Assembly: GCA_036365145.1 (NCBI GenBank)
Contig: JAEOAD010001753.1
Coordinates: 62,001 to 126,000, forward strand
DNA: 64,000 bases
Direction of reading: 5' to 3'
DNA from: Orientallactaga sibirica
Lineage: Eukaryota > Chordata > Mammalia > Rodentia > Dipodidae
The position numbers and the translations under genes are program-made. A model generated the notes under the pieces. That model was not told the DNA's origin, did no database searches, and worked only from the letters and a program-made list of their open reading frames with translations. Positions 32,728 to 45,338 of the stretch are shown here, piece after piece (within the stretch, counting starts at the first letter, position 1; every line of letters starts with the position of its first letter).

Positions 32728-33547
32728 CACCTGCCTACAACACGGGGGAGGCCAGAGGCGCCCAGCAGTCAGGAGGGGAGGGCGGCTGGCAGAAGAGGAG
32801 TGGGCTGCAGCTGTATTGGTGCAGGGACTTTGCAGCTAATAGAGTTTGTGCCTCTCCCTCACAAACACTCAGAGAGCAGATGCAGGGGCTCCTGAGACCT
32901 GAGGTGCAGCTGTGTGTACTGACAGACCACCAGCTTCCACCAACCCAAGGTTTAAGAATGTCATCAGATAGCATGTGAAGACTATGGTGGCGATTTCCCT
33001 GCTTTGCTAACACCTGCCTACCTGATGGTCAACCAGTGTATTTGAAAAGTGCCTTGATTTATGACGACTTATGTAGTTATGAAAATTTGATGAAACTGTT
33101 AACACATTTAGATGGAATTCTGGGTAACCTTAATCTGTGTTCCTGGGCCATGGTCACTCATATTTGGCCCTAAAGTATGTCTAATCCCCTTTGATGTGAG
33201 AGCTTAATGTTTTGCATGGATACTGGGGTGCAGCTGTGCTGAAGCTGGGACTTTGCAGCTCACAGAGCTTGTGTCCCACCCCGTACATACCCAGAGAGCA
33301 GATGCAGGGGTTCCTGGTACCTAGGGTGCAGCTATAATAATGCAGAAGCTTGGCAGCTCACAGAGCTTTTGCCCTGCTCCCCCCCACCACACTTACCCAG
33401 ATAACAGGTGCAGGGACTCGTGGGGTTTGAGGAGGCCTGGTGTGATGGTGTGACTCCTGGGGCCAGATCCCATAAGCCCCACAGCGTGTGCATGAAACAC
33501 TATGTTCAGCCCACAGGGATTGACTGTGTTCAGGCCAGGGATCTGCA

Positions 33548-33866
33548 GCCCTGCCCTCCTTCCCTTGTCCTTCCTTTGTTCCTTCCTTTCTACTTCCATT
33601 CTTCTCCATTTAATCCCTCTTTTTTCTCCCACTCTTTCTTCACTCCCATACTCCTTCCTTTCTCTACTTCTTTCCATTCTTCACTTCTCCCCTCTTTTTT
33701 CACCCTTTCATCTTGCCACTCATCACCTTTTCCCTCCTTTACTCCCTTTCTTTCTATTCTCCTCCCTTTCCCACTCATTTTTCTTCCTTCCTTCCTTTCT
33801 TCTCTTCCCTTTTCCCCTTTTCTTCTTCCCTCCTTGCCTCTTTTCTTCCCTTTCTCCCTTTATCTC
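33548..33866 (+). repeat. Polypyrimidine tract of module A, D2
   Basis: Unit 2 copy of 8948-9318, shorter. Confidence 0.88.
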
Positions 33867-34003
33867 TGGCTTGCTGTGAGCTCAAGGCCTGATGAGGACT
33901 CCATTTCATGTCTCCTCTGTGCAGTGAAAATATTGCCTTTCTCCCCTGCAAAGTTCTGGCACACAGGAAAGGCACAACATACACATTAAAAACTCAGATG
34001 GAG

Positions 34004-34006
<3 letters not shown>

Positions 34007-34054
<48 letters not shown>
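34007..34054. repeat. (GT)n tract, D2 loop
   Basis: Unit 2 counterpart of 9461-9506. Confidence 0.9.
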
Positions 34055-34056
<2 letters not shown>

Positions 34057-34939
34057 GAGGGTGATGAGATGGAAAACAGCCCCGAGAACAGCTAAAATAT
34101 CTTACCAACAGAAGTGCATCCACAACAGTGTGGAATGTATACTTACATTGTGTACTTACATTATATGTATAACTACAAGAGATGAACCCCACAGGGAAGT
34201 TCCCATCTTTATGATGTCTGAAGAAATTTATAGATAGTACAGAAGCTTTACAGCATCCTAGTGTCATGGCCTTGGCTGCCCTGTCAGCCCCCCTTCAAAG
34301 GAATAGCAGAGACAAAGCACCCAGTAAAGGTTAATTACAAGTAGCTGGGCACTGCTGCTCCTACCAGGCCCAGGAGTCTGAGGGAAGTGAAGGGGAGGGA
34401 AAAGGAGTGGGCAGACCACACACGAGCTTAGGTGGAGGTGAAGAATCTGGGGAAGCCCCTACTGGGGAAACTAGACAGGGTTTGGCCAGGGAAGGTATTG
34501 TTCCTGGATGAGAGTGCTGATCTCAGACATTTATCTCTCACTGTTTAAGGATGCAGGCTGGAATGATGATTGGAAAGTCCCTCAGTGGGCTCTGGAGACA
34601 ATGTGTTTGGTGAATGCCCAGTGTGGGGAGGAAAGTGGCTCTTGGACAACAGGATATTTTATAAGAAACATCTAGAAGCAGGAAGTCAGACTAAAGACAT
34701 GGGAGGCATAGCTTCATGTGTGGTGTAGGTGAAACCTGGATTCTGTGCAGCTGCTTACAAGCTTGAGGTGATCCCAGCTCAGAGCTGAGTCCCAGCAGAC
34801 ATGGAACACAATGGATCTTACCCTTGTGATCTGAAAATTTGGAGGCAGACATGTGGAGGAATGATGTGGGCATGGGCAATGGCAGTGATGGGAATTGGCC
34901 TGCTATCCAGGAATATTTCTTGAGGAGGGGGCTGGGAAG

Positions 34940-35058
34940 CTGTGAAGACTGGCACAGTGACACTCACCTGTTATCCCAGCACTCAGGAAGCAGAGACAGG
35001 AGCATCATGGGTTCAAAGGAAGGCTGAGATATATATAGCAAGACCTGGTCCCAAAAAA
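34940..35058 (+). mobile_element. Old B1-like SINE, D2
   Basis: Unit 2 copy of 10385-10500. Confidence 0.6.
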
Positions 35059-35061
35059 TAT

Positions 35062-35280
35062 TCTTGCGGATGAGCCTCATTGGGTAGTGTTTGTCTTGTA
35101 AACCTAAAGACCTCAGTTGGATCCACAGAAACCAGATAAAAGAGCCAGGTGTGGTGCCACAGGCTTGTAATGCCAGCACTGGGGAGGTGAGATAGGAGAG
35201 TTCCTGGGGCCAAGTGGCCAGGCAGTCTGGCATATTTGGTGAGTTCCAGGCCAGTGAGAGACCCCATCTCAAAAACTGCC
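35062..35280 (+). mobile_element. B4-like SINE, D2
   Basis: Unit 2 copy of 10508-10735. Confidence 0.7.
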
Positions 35281-35394
35281 AATGGCATTCCTGGGAATAA
35301 CACACAAAATTGTCTTTTATCCCCACTAACTGTGTGCATTCATACTTGTATACACACATGCACTGCACACACATGAAAACATAAATACACATCC

Positions 35395-35612
35395 ACACAT
35401 TTTTATTCTCATTTTTATTTATTTATAAGGAGAGAGAGGTGGAGAGAAGACAGACAGACAGACTAGGCACTCCAGGGCCCCATCCACTATAAATGAATTC
35501 CAGACACATGTGCCATTATGTGGATCTCACTTTAGGTGGGTGGGAGGGAATCAAACATGGGTTGTTAGACTTTGCAGGCAAGCACCTTAACCAGTAAGCC
35601 ATTTCTCCAGCC
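35395..35612 (-). mobile_element. tRNA-derived SINE, D2
   Basis: Unit 2 copy of 10850-11068. Confidence 0.8.
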
Positions 35613-36271
35613 CAATCTACCACATTTTTAACAAAGAAGCATTCATGGGGAAGGGAAAGAGATGTTGGGAGAGAAATCTGGTTAAAGCCGAGTTAGAGTG
35701 AGTAGGAGACCCAGGAAGGCAGGAATAGTAGCCCTGAGATCCTGTCCTTGGACAGATCTTGTAGAACACAAAACCCCCAAATTATGCTGAGAACAGTCTG
35801 GAAACTTTTAGCAGTTGAACAGGCCAGATTCCAGCTGAGCAGAGGATGGCAAGGCCCAAGGTCAGTAATAAGCCCATCTGGGGGACAGAGAAAAGTGGCC
35901 TGGGATGGGATGAAATGACTGGGCCTGCAGTAGGTACCTAGGCTTGCATGTCGGACACTCTGCAGACTTCCTGCCTTGACTGAGACATGTCCTAGTTATC
36001 CTGGCTTTTCTGTGGGTACCAGGAGGGTGGGGCTGTCATCTAGAATTGTGATGATTTGAGACTTGAGTCCTGGTTCTGGTTCTGGCTGACCTCTTGAGAA
36101 AGGGGCAACTGGTCCCCTACAGGTACCAAGCAGAGCCTGGAAGAGAACAGAAGGTGGAGCAAGCTCCAGTGCCCTCTCAATGTTCAATCAGACTCAGAAC
36201 CAGGAGAGTTTAAATAGATTGAGAAGACTTTTGAGGGTATTAACAGAACACCTGAAAATTATTCAAGGAGG

Positions 36272-36465
36272 GCTGGAGAGATGGCTCAGCAGTTAAGGTG
36301 CTTGCTTACAAAGCTTGATGGCCTGGGTTCAATTCCCCAGTATCCATGTAAAGCCAGATGCACAAACTGGTTTGTGTGTCTGGAGTTTGTTCAGTTTCAA
36401 GAGACCCTTGTGCATCCTGCTGCACCCATTCTCTCTCTCCCTTGAAAGTAAATGAATAAAAATAT
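36272..36465 (+). mobile_element. tRNA-derived SINE, D2
   Basis: Unit 2 copy of 11722-11915. Confidence 0.82.
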
Positions 36466-37199
36466 TACCATAAGAACTGTGAACCTCCCGCATTTAGTTC
36501 CCAGTGTTAGCACATCGATCACAGCTGAGAAGAGCTCCAGCTCCACAGCACAACACAGAGGGATCGAGGTGGGAACTCAGCATTGGTGAGATCGGAAGCC
36601 ACACCAAAAGGTAACAAGGCCAACTGACAAAAAAAAAAAAGGTACATAGGCCTGCATTGAAGGTGCTAATCTCTCTTTCCAGGTCGTCAGGGCAGGTTGT
36701 GGGTTACTTATTTTTGGTTGGCTTTACCATTTTCAAATAAGCTGTACATGGGGTGTTGAATATTGCTGCATTTAATGCTTACAGATTTATAGGGCCTTTG
36801 TCTTTTGCTTTTCTCATAATTGGGGGGACGGTCTGGCCCAGATCCAGGGTGACCATGAACCCAATTCAGAACAGAATTCTCTACATCCTAGATGACAAGA
36901 TTAAGTGGTGGTGAACAACACAAGTCCTCAGGGATGTAGGACTTAAAGGACTATTTGTTTGTTTTAATCCTCACACTTGTATACTCTGTGCTGGTTTTTA
37001 TTGAATGTGTATATTGCTCAGTTGAAGTTTAGACTTTGCCAGTATATTGTCCCACCCAGTCCACTAGAATACTTGCTTACCAGGCAAACTCAAACCCTAG
37101 GATAACTTCTGCAGTTGGATTGGGTACAAGTGCTACAGTTGGCAGGTTAAACTCATATCCTGAAAGTATATAAAGGTGGATCACCACATCTAAGACACT

Positions 37200-37810
37200 G
37201 CAGATAAGTAGAATAACCAAGCATCAAATCAATTCAGGATGCCAAAGTCGCCTCATAATAATACAAGAAACACAAAGAATCAAGAAAATGCAATCCCACC
37301 AAAATTATGAATCCTTCAGAAATTATCAAGAATGAGAGTGTTTTCTATGAAATACCTGACAAAGACTTCAAAAGAATGATTTTATCTATACTCAAGGAAA
37401 TGAAGAAGAAATGAAAGGATTCAAAGAAGAAAACAAACTCCTGAAAGACTGCACAGAAAAACAGCTTAATGAAATAAAAAGGTCATTACAGGACATGAGT
37501 AAGGAAAGAGAAATACTGAAGAAAAACCAGGCTGAAATTATAGCTCTGAAGAACAAAGTCAGTGAAATCCCAATGCTCCATAATATTCATTTTTCTCAGC
37601 AGCACATGGAACATTATCTGAAAAAGATTATATATTAGGACACAAATCAAATTTTAAAAAATACCGGAAAATTGATACAATCCCTTGTATACTAACTGAC
37701 CACAATGGGATTAAATTCCTCCCAGGTCCCAAAAATTCTCCCCTAAAGGGCTACACTGACCTTCAAAGGTACCTATGAAATTAAAATTTTTGCATAACTG
37801 TTTGGACTTT
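37200..37810 (+). mobile_element. L1 remnant with large internal deletion, D2
   Basis: Same element as 12640-14480, but the part matching 13021-14251 is missing. The ORF1 coil (gtcagtgaaa) is joined near 37567 to the endonuclease region (aatgctcca) with four extra bases, tccc. Confidence 0.8.
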
Positions 37811-38450
37811 AATATTCACTAAAAATTATAGTCAGAGAATAAAGGAGAAGTCTTAGAAATCACAGCTCAGACTGTGACTAGATGGATGGGCTCACAACAA
37901 CTGAGTGATATCCATGCCACAGTCAAGTTCAAATGCTGTTCATTTATTCTGACAATGTCTCATCTGTTTTACAATGACAGGTATAGACCATGCAATTTGT
38001 TCAACAGTTTGAAAAACAGACCTCAAAATTTCCAGCATAAAAAGTTATACTTATTAGAATCCTATTAGAAATTCTGTTAATCCTTAGATATTCTATACTA
38101 AATGGCTGTTTTAAACTTATCTCTCATTGCTCACAGTCAGCTCACTCTCAGAGGGTCCTGAGACAATCTGTCTCCATATACTTGGGTTCCCTTCTTCTTC
38201 CTCCAATGCTTAAAGGTCTTGCAAGAATTAAAAAACAACAACTTCCAATCTGTTGTTTGCCTACTCCCCCTTAACTCCTTGATTTCATTTTTTGTCTTTA
38301 ACATTGTCTTCCAGAGCTGTCTTCCAGCACTCCATTGATGCATTTCCAGTGTCCCCTCCACCCACTAGAGACGTTTCCAAGTGTCAATCCAAACAACCCC
38401 ACTCATGTCTGGTACTGTTTACCTGGTTAAAAAAAAACAAAAACCAAGAG

Positions 38451-38615
38451 AGCCAGGCGTGGTGGTGCATGCCTTTAATCACAGTACTCGGGAGGCAGAG
38501 GAAGGAGGATTGCCATGAGTTCAAGTCCACCCTGAAACTACATAGTGAATTCCAGGTCAGCCTAGACCAGAGCAAGACCCTACTTTGAAAAACAAAACCA
38601 AACCAAAACAAAAAA
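38451..38615 (+). mobile_element. B1-like SINE, D2
   Basis: Unit 2 copy of 15125-15298, with a more degraded A-rich tail. Confidence 0.87.
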
Positions 38616-38937
38616 TCCCTAGGCCCTAGCAGGAGACCCTATTGTTTTGCTAAGTGGGCATGTTGTGCATATCTAACTGCCTTCTAAATATCTATGTTTG
38701 CAATTATAGACTAGTATTGCTCTAAAAGAAGCTTCTTTCCAGTAGTCAAAGTGATGAGTAAGTGTCTGCTGAGAGCCCAGGCCTAAGTAGGACATCTCCA
38801 TAACCCCACCAAGTTTCAGGAAACAACACAGAACAGAGGAAAGAAGGAATGTAGGTGCCAGAGCATAAAGAGGGATGCAGAAAAGCACTAACTTCGGGGC
38901 ACACATGACAACTGTGCTCATGAACTCATAGTAAGTA

Positions 38938-39155
38938 TGGTTACTGATCTGTAAAGATTGAGTCCATCAATATTGTATCATGGATGAGCCATTGGCTCAT
39001 GAGTCTTCAGCCCACCAATGAGCCATTGGCAGTTAATGGTGCTAGAGAGGGAAGTCATTTTCTTCAGTGATGTAGCAACTAGTAAGTTGTCCATCCCTCA
39101 GTAAATAACATGCCCCACACACCCATGCTCATTCAAGCAAACCCAACTAATGTCC
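38938..39155 (+). mobile_element. L1 3'-end-like segment, D2
   Basis: Unit 2 copy of 15620-15835. Confidence 0.5.
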
Positions 39156-39197
39156 ATTTTATTTATTTAATTAATTAATTTATTTATTTTTTTTTTT

Positions 39198-39340
39198 TTG
39201 AGGAAGCGTCTCACTCTAGTCCAGGCGAACCTGGAATTTACTGTGGAGACTCAGGGTGGCCTCAAACTCATAGCAGTCCTCCTACCTCTCCCACCTCATG
39301 CTGGGAACAAAGGCATGTGCCACCACATCTGGCAATATAC
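39198..39340 (-). mobile_element. B1-like SINE, D2
   Basis: Unit 2 copy of 15870-16015. Confidence 0.85.
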
Positions 39341-39473
39341 CCATTTTATATAAATATAAACTCATCAAACAATTGGACAAATAGCAAAACTGGGAAATAA
39401 TGTCACAAGTGAAAAGAGAGAAAACAAAACAACTGTAAAGTAAAATAATATCAAAACACAGTATTAAATAAGG

Positions 39474-39680
39474 GATGGAGAGGTGGCTTAGCAGTTAAAA
39501 CACTTGCTTATGAATCCTAAGGACCCAGATTCAATTCCCCAGTACCCACGTAAGCCAGATGTACATGTATCTGGATTTGGTTTCCCAAGGCTGAAGGTCC
39601 TGGTGTTCCTATTCTCTCTCTCTGTTTCTCTCTCTCCCTTTGTCAAAGAGAGTGTGCATGTATACATATACATACATATG
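39474..39680 (+). mobile_element. tRNA-derived SINE, D2
   Basis: Unit 2 copy of 16153-16340. Confidence 0.8.
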
Positions 39681-39715
39681 TAATGAACACACACATACAG
39701 TGCTTTGTGTTACTA

Positions 39716-40030
39716 TGACTGTGCACATGCTTTTCTTTCTTTTTTAAAAAATAAGCAATAAAACGATTAACCAGAAATTAAGATGCTTACCTAGAAATTC
39801 AAGAGCAAACTGGGTGGTGGGGCAACTGGTGGAAGTGAAATTTTTTATAAACACATTATTTACAAACAGTATTTAGGGGTAAATGACTGTGCACATATTT
39901 TTTTTTCTTTTTTAAAGAAGAAACAATAAAAAGATTAATCAAAAACTAGTGAAGGCAGTTACCTATGAAAGTCATGGGTAAGCAGAGTAGTGGGGCTAGA
40001 GGTGAGAATGGGACCTTTCTTTATAAAGCC
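39716..40030 (+). repeat. Imperfect tandem duplication, D2
   Basis: Unit 2 copy of 16376-16695, with the second half beginning near 39884. Confidence 0.6.
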
Positions 40031-40077
40031 TTCCATTTGTAATTCTATATAATACCATATTTTATATATCATGGGTT

Positions 40078-40282
40078 TTTAGAGAGAGAGAGAGAGAGAG
40101 TTGGCATGCCACAGCCTTCAGCCACTATAATCAAACTCCAGATGTATGTGCCACCTCGTGTGCAAATACAAACTTGTTCACTTGTGTACCTTTGTGTATC
40201 TGGCCTATGTGGGACTTGGAGAGTTGAACATGACTCCTTAGGTTTTGAAGGCAAGCACTCACTAAGCCATCTATCAAGCCAA
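40078..40282 (-). mobile_element. tRNA-derived SINE, D2
   Basis: Unit 2 copy of 16744-16945. Confidence 0.78.
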
Positions 40283-40309
40283 AAACCATACTTTAAAAAT
40301 AAAATTTGG

Positions 40310-40397
40310 CTGTGCTAGAGAAATGGTTTAATGGTTAAGGAACTCACCTGACAAGCCAAAGGGCCCAGATTTATTCCCCAGCACCCATGTAAACACA
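40310..40397 (+). mobile_element. 5' part of a tRNA-derived SINE at the D/I junction, unit 2
   Basis: Same truncated element and junction as 16974-17062. Confidence 0.8.
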
Positions 40398-41035
40398 GGT
40401 AAGTGTGGGGGCGGGGGCAGGACACAGAACACAAGCTCTCTGAGCTGCAAAGCTTCTGCTTTATTATAGCTGCACCCCAGGTACCAGGAACCCCTGCATC
40501 TGCTCTCTGGATATGTGCAGGTTGGGACACAAGCTCTGTGAACTGCAAAGTCCCTGCTTCACCACAGTTTCACCCCAGGGTCCATGCAAAAGACGCATCT
40601 CTTGCCTCAAAGGGGATTAGACATACTTTAGGGCCAAATTTGTGTGACCATGTCCCTGTCTAAATGTGTTAACAGTTTCATGAAGTTTTCATAATTACAT
40701 AAGTCAAGTCATAATCAAGGCAATTTTCAAATACATTGGTTGACCATCAGGTAGGCAGGTTTTAGAAAAGCAGGGAAATCTCCACCATAGGCTTCACATG
40801 CTATCTGATGACATTCTTAAACCTTGGGTAGGTGGAAGCTGGTGGTCTGTCAGTACACACAGCTGCACCTCAGGTCCCAGAAGCCTTTGCATTTGCTCTC
40901 TGTTTGTGGTGTGCACAAGCTCTATTAGCTGCAAAGTCCCTGCTCCAGTACAGGTGCAGCCCACTCATCTTCTGCCAGCCCCCTCCCCTCCTGACTGATG
41001 GGCGCCTCCCACCTCCCCCGTGCTGTAGGCAGGTG

Positions 41036-41284
41036 GAACTGTCAGTGACGTCACAATGCTGCTGCTCAGGCAGAGCGTCCTTAGGGAAATTGTAAACTTT
41101 TAAAAGGCGGGAGCTGCGGAGTTCCTTTTCCTGAGCCTCTCTCCAGCAGCTCTGTGAGGCAGAGAAAGTGGCGGTGGCATGTGGCATGTCTGTGTGCCAG
41201 GGAAACCGCTCAGCAGATTGTAAACTGAAAGGCGGACAGCGTGAGCAGTGCGGAGTTCATATTCCGGAGCCTCCATCCTGCGGG
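41036..41284 (+). promoter_or_regulatory. Promoter-like segment with CRE, copy I2
   Basis: TGACGTCA at 41046-41053, then ACTTTTAAAAGGCGGG, the second motif copy, and the ATG at 41285. Confidence 0.48.
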
Positions 41285-41341
41285 ATGGTGGAGGAGGCGG
41301 CCATGGCGAGTCTGGGGGTGAGTGAGAGTGATCGGCCGCAG
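41285..41341 (+). CDS. Candidate first coding exon, copy I2 (module A)
   Basis: Unit 2 inverted-arm copy: ATG at 41285, 19 codons (MVEEAAMASLG, then VSESDRPQ), donor-like GTAGGAGG from 41342. Its same-strand downstream neighbour is the exon-like segment 45242-45338. Confidence 0.42.
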
Positions 41342-41475
41342 GTAGGAGGACTGGGCTGGATCGAGGGGTCACAGGCTCCCCGGGAGGCCCTGGGAAAAAG
41401 CCTGGCAAAGGGCTGGCCGGGCCCACACCCAGCTCCAGCGCACCGCCCTGGAACATGAGTCCACATCCACACAAA

Positions 41476-41477
<2 letters not shown>

Positions 41478-41519
<42 letters not shown>
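41478..41519. repeat. (CA)n tract, I2
   Basis: Unit 2 inverted counterpart of 7619-7668. Confidence 0.92.
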
Positions 41520-41522
<3 letters not shown>

Positions 41523-41572
41523 GGCACGCAGGCATGCATGGGGGCGCATACATGCCCCCCCCCAAAAAAATC

Positions 41573-41685
41573 TGGCCCTGGTGCACTACTGTAACCCCAG
41601 TGGGAGGCAGAGGTAGGAGCATCAAGGTTTGAGGGCAAGTCTGTACTACATAGAGATTGTCTCAAAACAGAAGAGCAAAAAGGAA
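41573..41685 (+). mobile_element. B1-like fragment, I2
   Basis: Unit 2 inverted copy of 7510-7612. Confidence 0.6.
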
Positions 41686-41693
41686 AGGAAAGT

Positions 41694-41850
41694 TGGGCGT
41701 GGTGATGCCCACCTTAAATCCCAGCACCTGGGAGGCAGAGGTAGGAGGATTGCTGTGGGTTCGAGGCCACCCTGAGACTACATAGTGAATTCCAGGTCAG
41801 CCTGAGATAGAGTCAGATTCTATATCAAAAAAAAAAAAAAAAAAAAAAAA
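41694..41850 (+). mobile_element. B1-like SINE in polypurine tract, I2
   Basis: Complete B1 body with gaggccaccctgagactaca and gaattccaggtcagcctgag, followed by poly(A). It marks an insertion specific to the inverted arms. Confidence 0.85.
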
Positions 41851-41880
41851 GAAAAGAAAAAAAAAAAAAAAAGAAAGAAA

Positions 41881-41913
<33 letters not shown>

Positions 41914-42365
41914 GAGAGGGAGATAAAGAGAGGAACGGAAGGAAAGAGGAAAGGGAGACAGGGAGGGAAAAGGGGGGCAAAGGAAAGGGGGAAAGAGAGA
42001 AAGGGAGACGAATGGGAAGAAGAAAAAAAAGGGAAGGAATGTAGAAAAAAGGGATAAAGGGTGAATAATAGAGGGAAGAAATGAAGGTGGGAAGTAAACA
42101 GAGGAGGAAAAAGAGGAGAAGAAAGGAAAGAAGGAAGGGAAAGAGGGGAAAAGAGGAGGAGAATAAAAGGAAGGAAGGAAAAGGGGTGAAATGAGAAGAA
42201 TGGAAAGAAAGAATGAGGGAGTGAGGGGGGAAATAAGGAAGAAGGGAGAGAGGAATGGAAGGAAAGAACAGAGTGGGGGAGAAGGAAGGGGAAGAAAAGA
42301 GGGGAAATGGAAGACAAGAAAGGGAAGAAGAAAAGAAGAAAGAGCAAGGGAAGCAGGGCAAGGTT
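41826..42365 (+). repeat. Polypurine tract, I2
   Basis: Unit 2 inverted counterpart. The start is a mixed A/GAAA tail of a complete B1. Confidence 0.9.
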
Positions 42366-42779
42366 GCAGAACCCAGACCTGAGTAAGGTCAATCTCAGTG
42401 GGTTGACCATAGTGTTGTCAGGCACACACAGTGGGCCTGTGCGATCTTCTGGCCAGGAGTCGCCTTTTCCCATGAGGCCTCCTCATGCCACAGGAGTCCT
42501 GCGTCTGCTCTATGGGTAGGTGGGAGGAAAGATCCCTGTGAGCTGCAAAGTTTCTGCTTCAGTACAGCTGCATCCCACTCCCCTCTGCAAGCCACCCTCC
42601 TGTCAGGAATGGTGGATGGCTCTGCCCCCCTCCCATTCCCAGGCAGGTGGAACAGCCCATGACCTCACAGTGCTGCAGCTCTACCAGAGCATGGGAGAAA
42701 TTGTAAACTTAAAGGCAGGGAGGTGAAATGGTGAGGAGGAAGCAGCAGACTTCATTTTCCTGATCCTCTGTCTGGTGAG

Positions 42780-42839
42780 ATGGTGGTGGAGGAGGTGACC
42801 ATGGTGATCTGCTTGCAATTCAGACCTGTCCACATCAAG
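42780..42839 (+). pseudogene. Module B exon-like remnant, I2
   Basis: The CRE position reads TGACCTCA (42660-42667), and the donor GT is lost as in I1. Confidence 0.42.
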
Positions 42840-43755
42840 AAGGGGGGTCAGGCCAAGTAGAAGGGCCACCTGAGCTCCTGGTGGCACTGCAAGGACCCAG
42901 TTTCAGCATGCCACCCACAAGTGTCTTCACCTCTCCATGTCGATTTTCTAATCTCAGTGCGGTGTGCTTACAGACATTGCATTCATTTTCCTGTGTGTAT
43001 GGACAGAAAGTGAAAACCAACAGTGTTAGGTACTAAATACTAGAAGGAAAAGCAGGAAGGAGAGTTAATGAGGTCTTGGGTTTACTAGCCTCTGGCCTTA
43101 ACCCAAAATTTTAAGAGCCTTTGGGATGTGAGAAATGAATATCCAACACTACTGAATGTGATTAAGTAAAGTGAGAATGTCCTAGGTTTAATAAGTTCAC
43201 TCTAGTTTGGGAAAAGGTGTTTATGTAAGGTACCATGGTGATAGGCAGGTAGAGATTGTTAGAGAGTCACAAGACCTGTGAAGAGATGGAGGGACAGGCT
43301 GGTGTCAGGAAAATCCTGACACTTCATGAGTGGAAGACTAGGTTAGTTATTGAATGTCTAGGTTACATGAAATATGAAGTTTCAACATGGTACAATTGTC
43401 AGAATTTTTGATTCATTTCTTAAGCCTGGTCTCACTCTAGCCCTGGCTGACCTGGAACTCAATCTGTGAACCAAGATAGCCTCAAACTCACAGTGATATT
43501 CCTACTTTAGCCTCTTTTTGTACTGGGAGTAAAAATGTGGGCCATTCGACCTAACTCACGGAATATTTATAGTAATAGAATGAAAAAGTTGTAAATGTAG
43601 GCATTTTAAGTACACTTAGGAAACATCAAGGAGGAGTTTTCACAGCAGAGAAGTCTCTGCTAGAGGCCTCAGGTGTTTTGTGATGCCATCCTTAGCCTAT
43701 GGGTTGGTGGAAACTAAGATGTTTGTTTGAACATTCCAATAAGAATTTTACCTGA

Positions 43756-43903
43756 GGGCTGGAGGGATGGCTTAGCGGTTAAGGCACTTGCCTGCAAAGC
43801 CAATGGACCTCGCTTCGATTCCCCAGGACCCACGTAAGCCAGATGCACAAAGTGATGCATGCATCTGGAGTTCGTTTGTAGTGGCTGGATGCCCCAGAAC
43901 GCT

Positions 43904-43946
<43 letters not shown>

Positions 43947-43993
43947 CCTCTCAAATAAATAAAAATAAAATGTTAAAAAAAAAAAAAAAAAAA
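43756..43993 (+). mobile_element. Unit 2-specific tRNA-derived SINE in I2
   Basis: Full-length, little-diverged SINE (ggctggagggatggcttagc through (CT)n and an A-rich tail). A perfect 15-bp target duplication, aagaattttacctga, lies at 43741-43755 and 43994-44008. The site is empty in I1 (near 20380) and in all D arms (near 2860). Confidence 0.95.
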
Positions 43994-44171
43994 AAGAATT
44001 TTACCTGATAGTAATGGCAATGTTAGATCAAGTGGTGAGGTAGACTATAAGTAACATTTAGGGGACTAAAGGTAACCCAACAAAATTAGGTTATAAACCT
44101 GTAACAGACAGCTTTCTACTACCACAGACTTTCTATACATTCAATCAGCTATGTAGTATGGTTAACTCAGG

Positions 44172-44265
44172 CATTTTTTTTTTTTTTCTAGGAACTTGTT
44201 CATGAACCCAGAGCTTCACACATCCCAGGGAAACAATGGATCCACCACTGAGCCACACCTCCAGC
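44172..44265 (-). mobile_element. ID-like SINE, I2
   Basis: Inverted-arm copy in unit 2. Confidence 0.58.
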
Positions 44266-44462
44266 CTGGATACACCATTTCAATGGCTGAACTAGCAACA
44301 TGTGTGTGAATAGTGAGAGTGAACAAGGCTACAGAGAAGTATGTGCCAAACTGATAGGGGAGCTAAGATGGTGTGTCATAATAATAACTCAGGTTGTCTG
44401 GACATGAATATTGTAAAGAAGGGATGGAGACCTTTACATGGAATAGAGAATGCATGGAGAAC

Positions 44463-44465
<3 letters not shown>

Positions 44466-44522
<57 letters not shown>

Positions 44523-44532
44523 AAGTGTGTGT
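44466..44532. repeat. (GT)n tract with interruption, I2
   Basis: Inverted-arm counterpart in unit 2, interrupted by acaa near 44521. Confidence 0.9.
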
Positions 44533-45241
44533 GTTGCTAAGGATCAAACACAGGGCTTTGCACAAACCAGGCAAGTGATCTGTCAAGTGGACAAGTGTTA
44601 ACAACTGCCCTGTTTCAGTTACCCTCAGAGGTGCCTCATGAGCACATACATGTTCAAACCTGTGCTCCAGTGGAAAGTGCAGAGACAGCATATATGGTTC
44701 AGAGACTCAACATGTTTCTGTCTTTTGAGACCCTGGCTGTGGATAAGGTGATCTAGAGGGAATGCAGACAAAGAAGTGAGTGCAGTGAACCTGGCTCGGT
44801 GGCACATACCTGTAAACTCAGTACATATGTTGAACATTTTATCTCATGTCTCCACCTGCCGAGTACTGAGTTTACGGGTATGTGACATCAAGCTGGGTTT
44901 CTTTGAGTACAGCCTGGGTTATACGAGACCATATTTCAAAACCAAACAAAGAAAAACCACACAGAGAACAAGTAGTGTATGGAAGGCAAGGCCAGGGCAG
45001 CACAGCCTGAGTGGGCACTCATCACACTCAGCTTCCTCACTGAGGACTGAATGTAACCAGCTGCCTGGAGCATCTGCCATGCCTTCCCTGCCATAGTGAT
45101 CTGTAACCTGCAACTATAAGCTGAAGTACACTCTTCCTCTCTTAAACTGATTTTATATAGGAGATTGTTCTAGCAACAAAAGATAAGGTATTTGTGAGCC
45201 AAAGCTTCCCTGATGTTTGCTTCCCATACATATGTTGACAG

Positions 45242-45338
45242 GACACACAAAGTTTGGCAGGAATTACAGGCAGCAGACAACCAGCAAAAAGATTGCAAGG
45301 AAGGAAGCAGCCAGTGGAAAAGGGAGAGGTTTCCCAAG
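45242..45338 (+). other. Exon-like segment in spacer S2
   Basis: Unit 2 copy, same 97-nt length, acceptor-like and donor-like sites kept, frame open. Two of the four substitutions relative to S1 change amino acids in the phase-0 frame (Ala to Thr, Glu to Lys). Confidence 0.22.

Larger units (their letters stand above)
26062..33396 (+). repeat. Inverted-repeat left arm, unit 2
   Basis: Unit 2 equivalent of 1658-8789. It pairs in reverse complement with 40398-45016, apart from 27638-30616. The loop is about 7.0 kb, shortened by the deletion in the L1 remnant. Confidence 0.88.
40398..45016 (-). repeat. Inverted-repeat right arm I2
   Basis: Unit 2 copy of the inverted arm, with the same left edge (beside a truncated SINE), right edge and internal junction (43366/43367) as I1. 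It carries a private SINE at 43756-43993. Confidence 0.9.

Noticed and set aside
41820..42473. 217-codon minus-strand frame
   Set aside because: Same polypyrimidine composition artefact, on the inverted arm.
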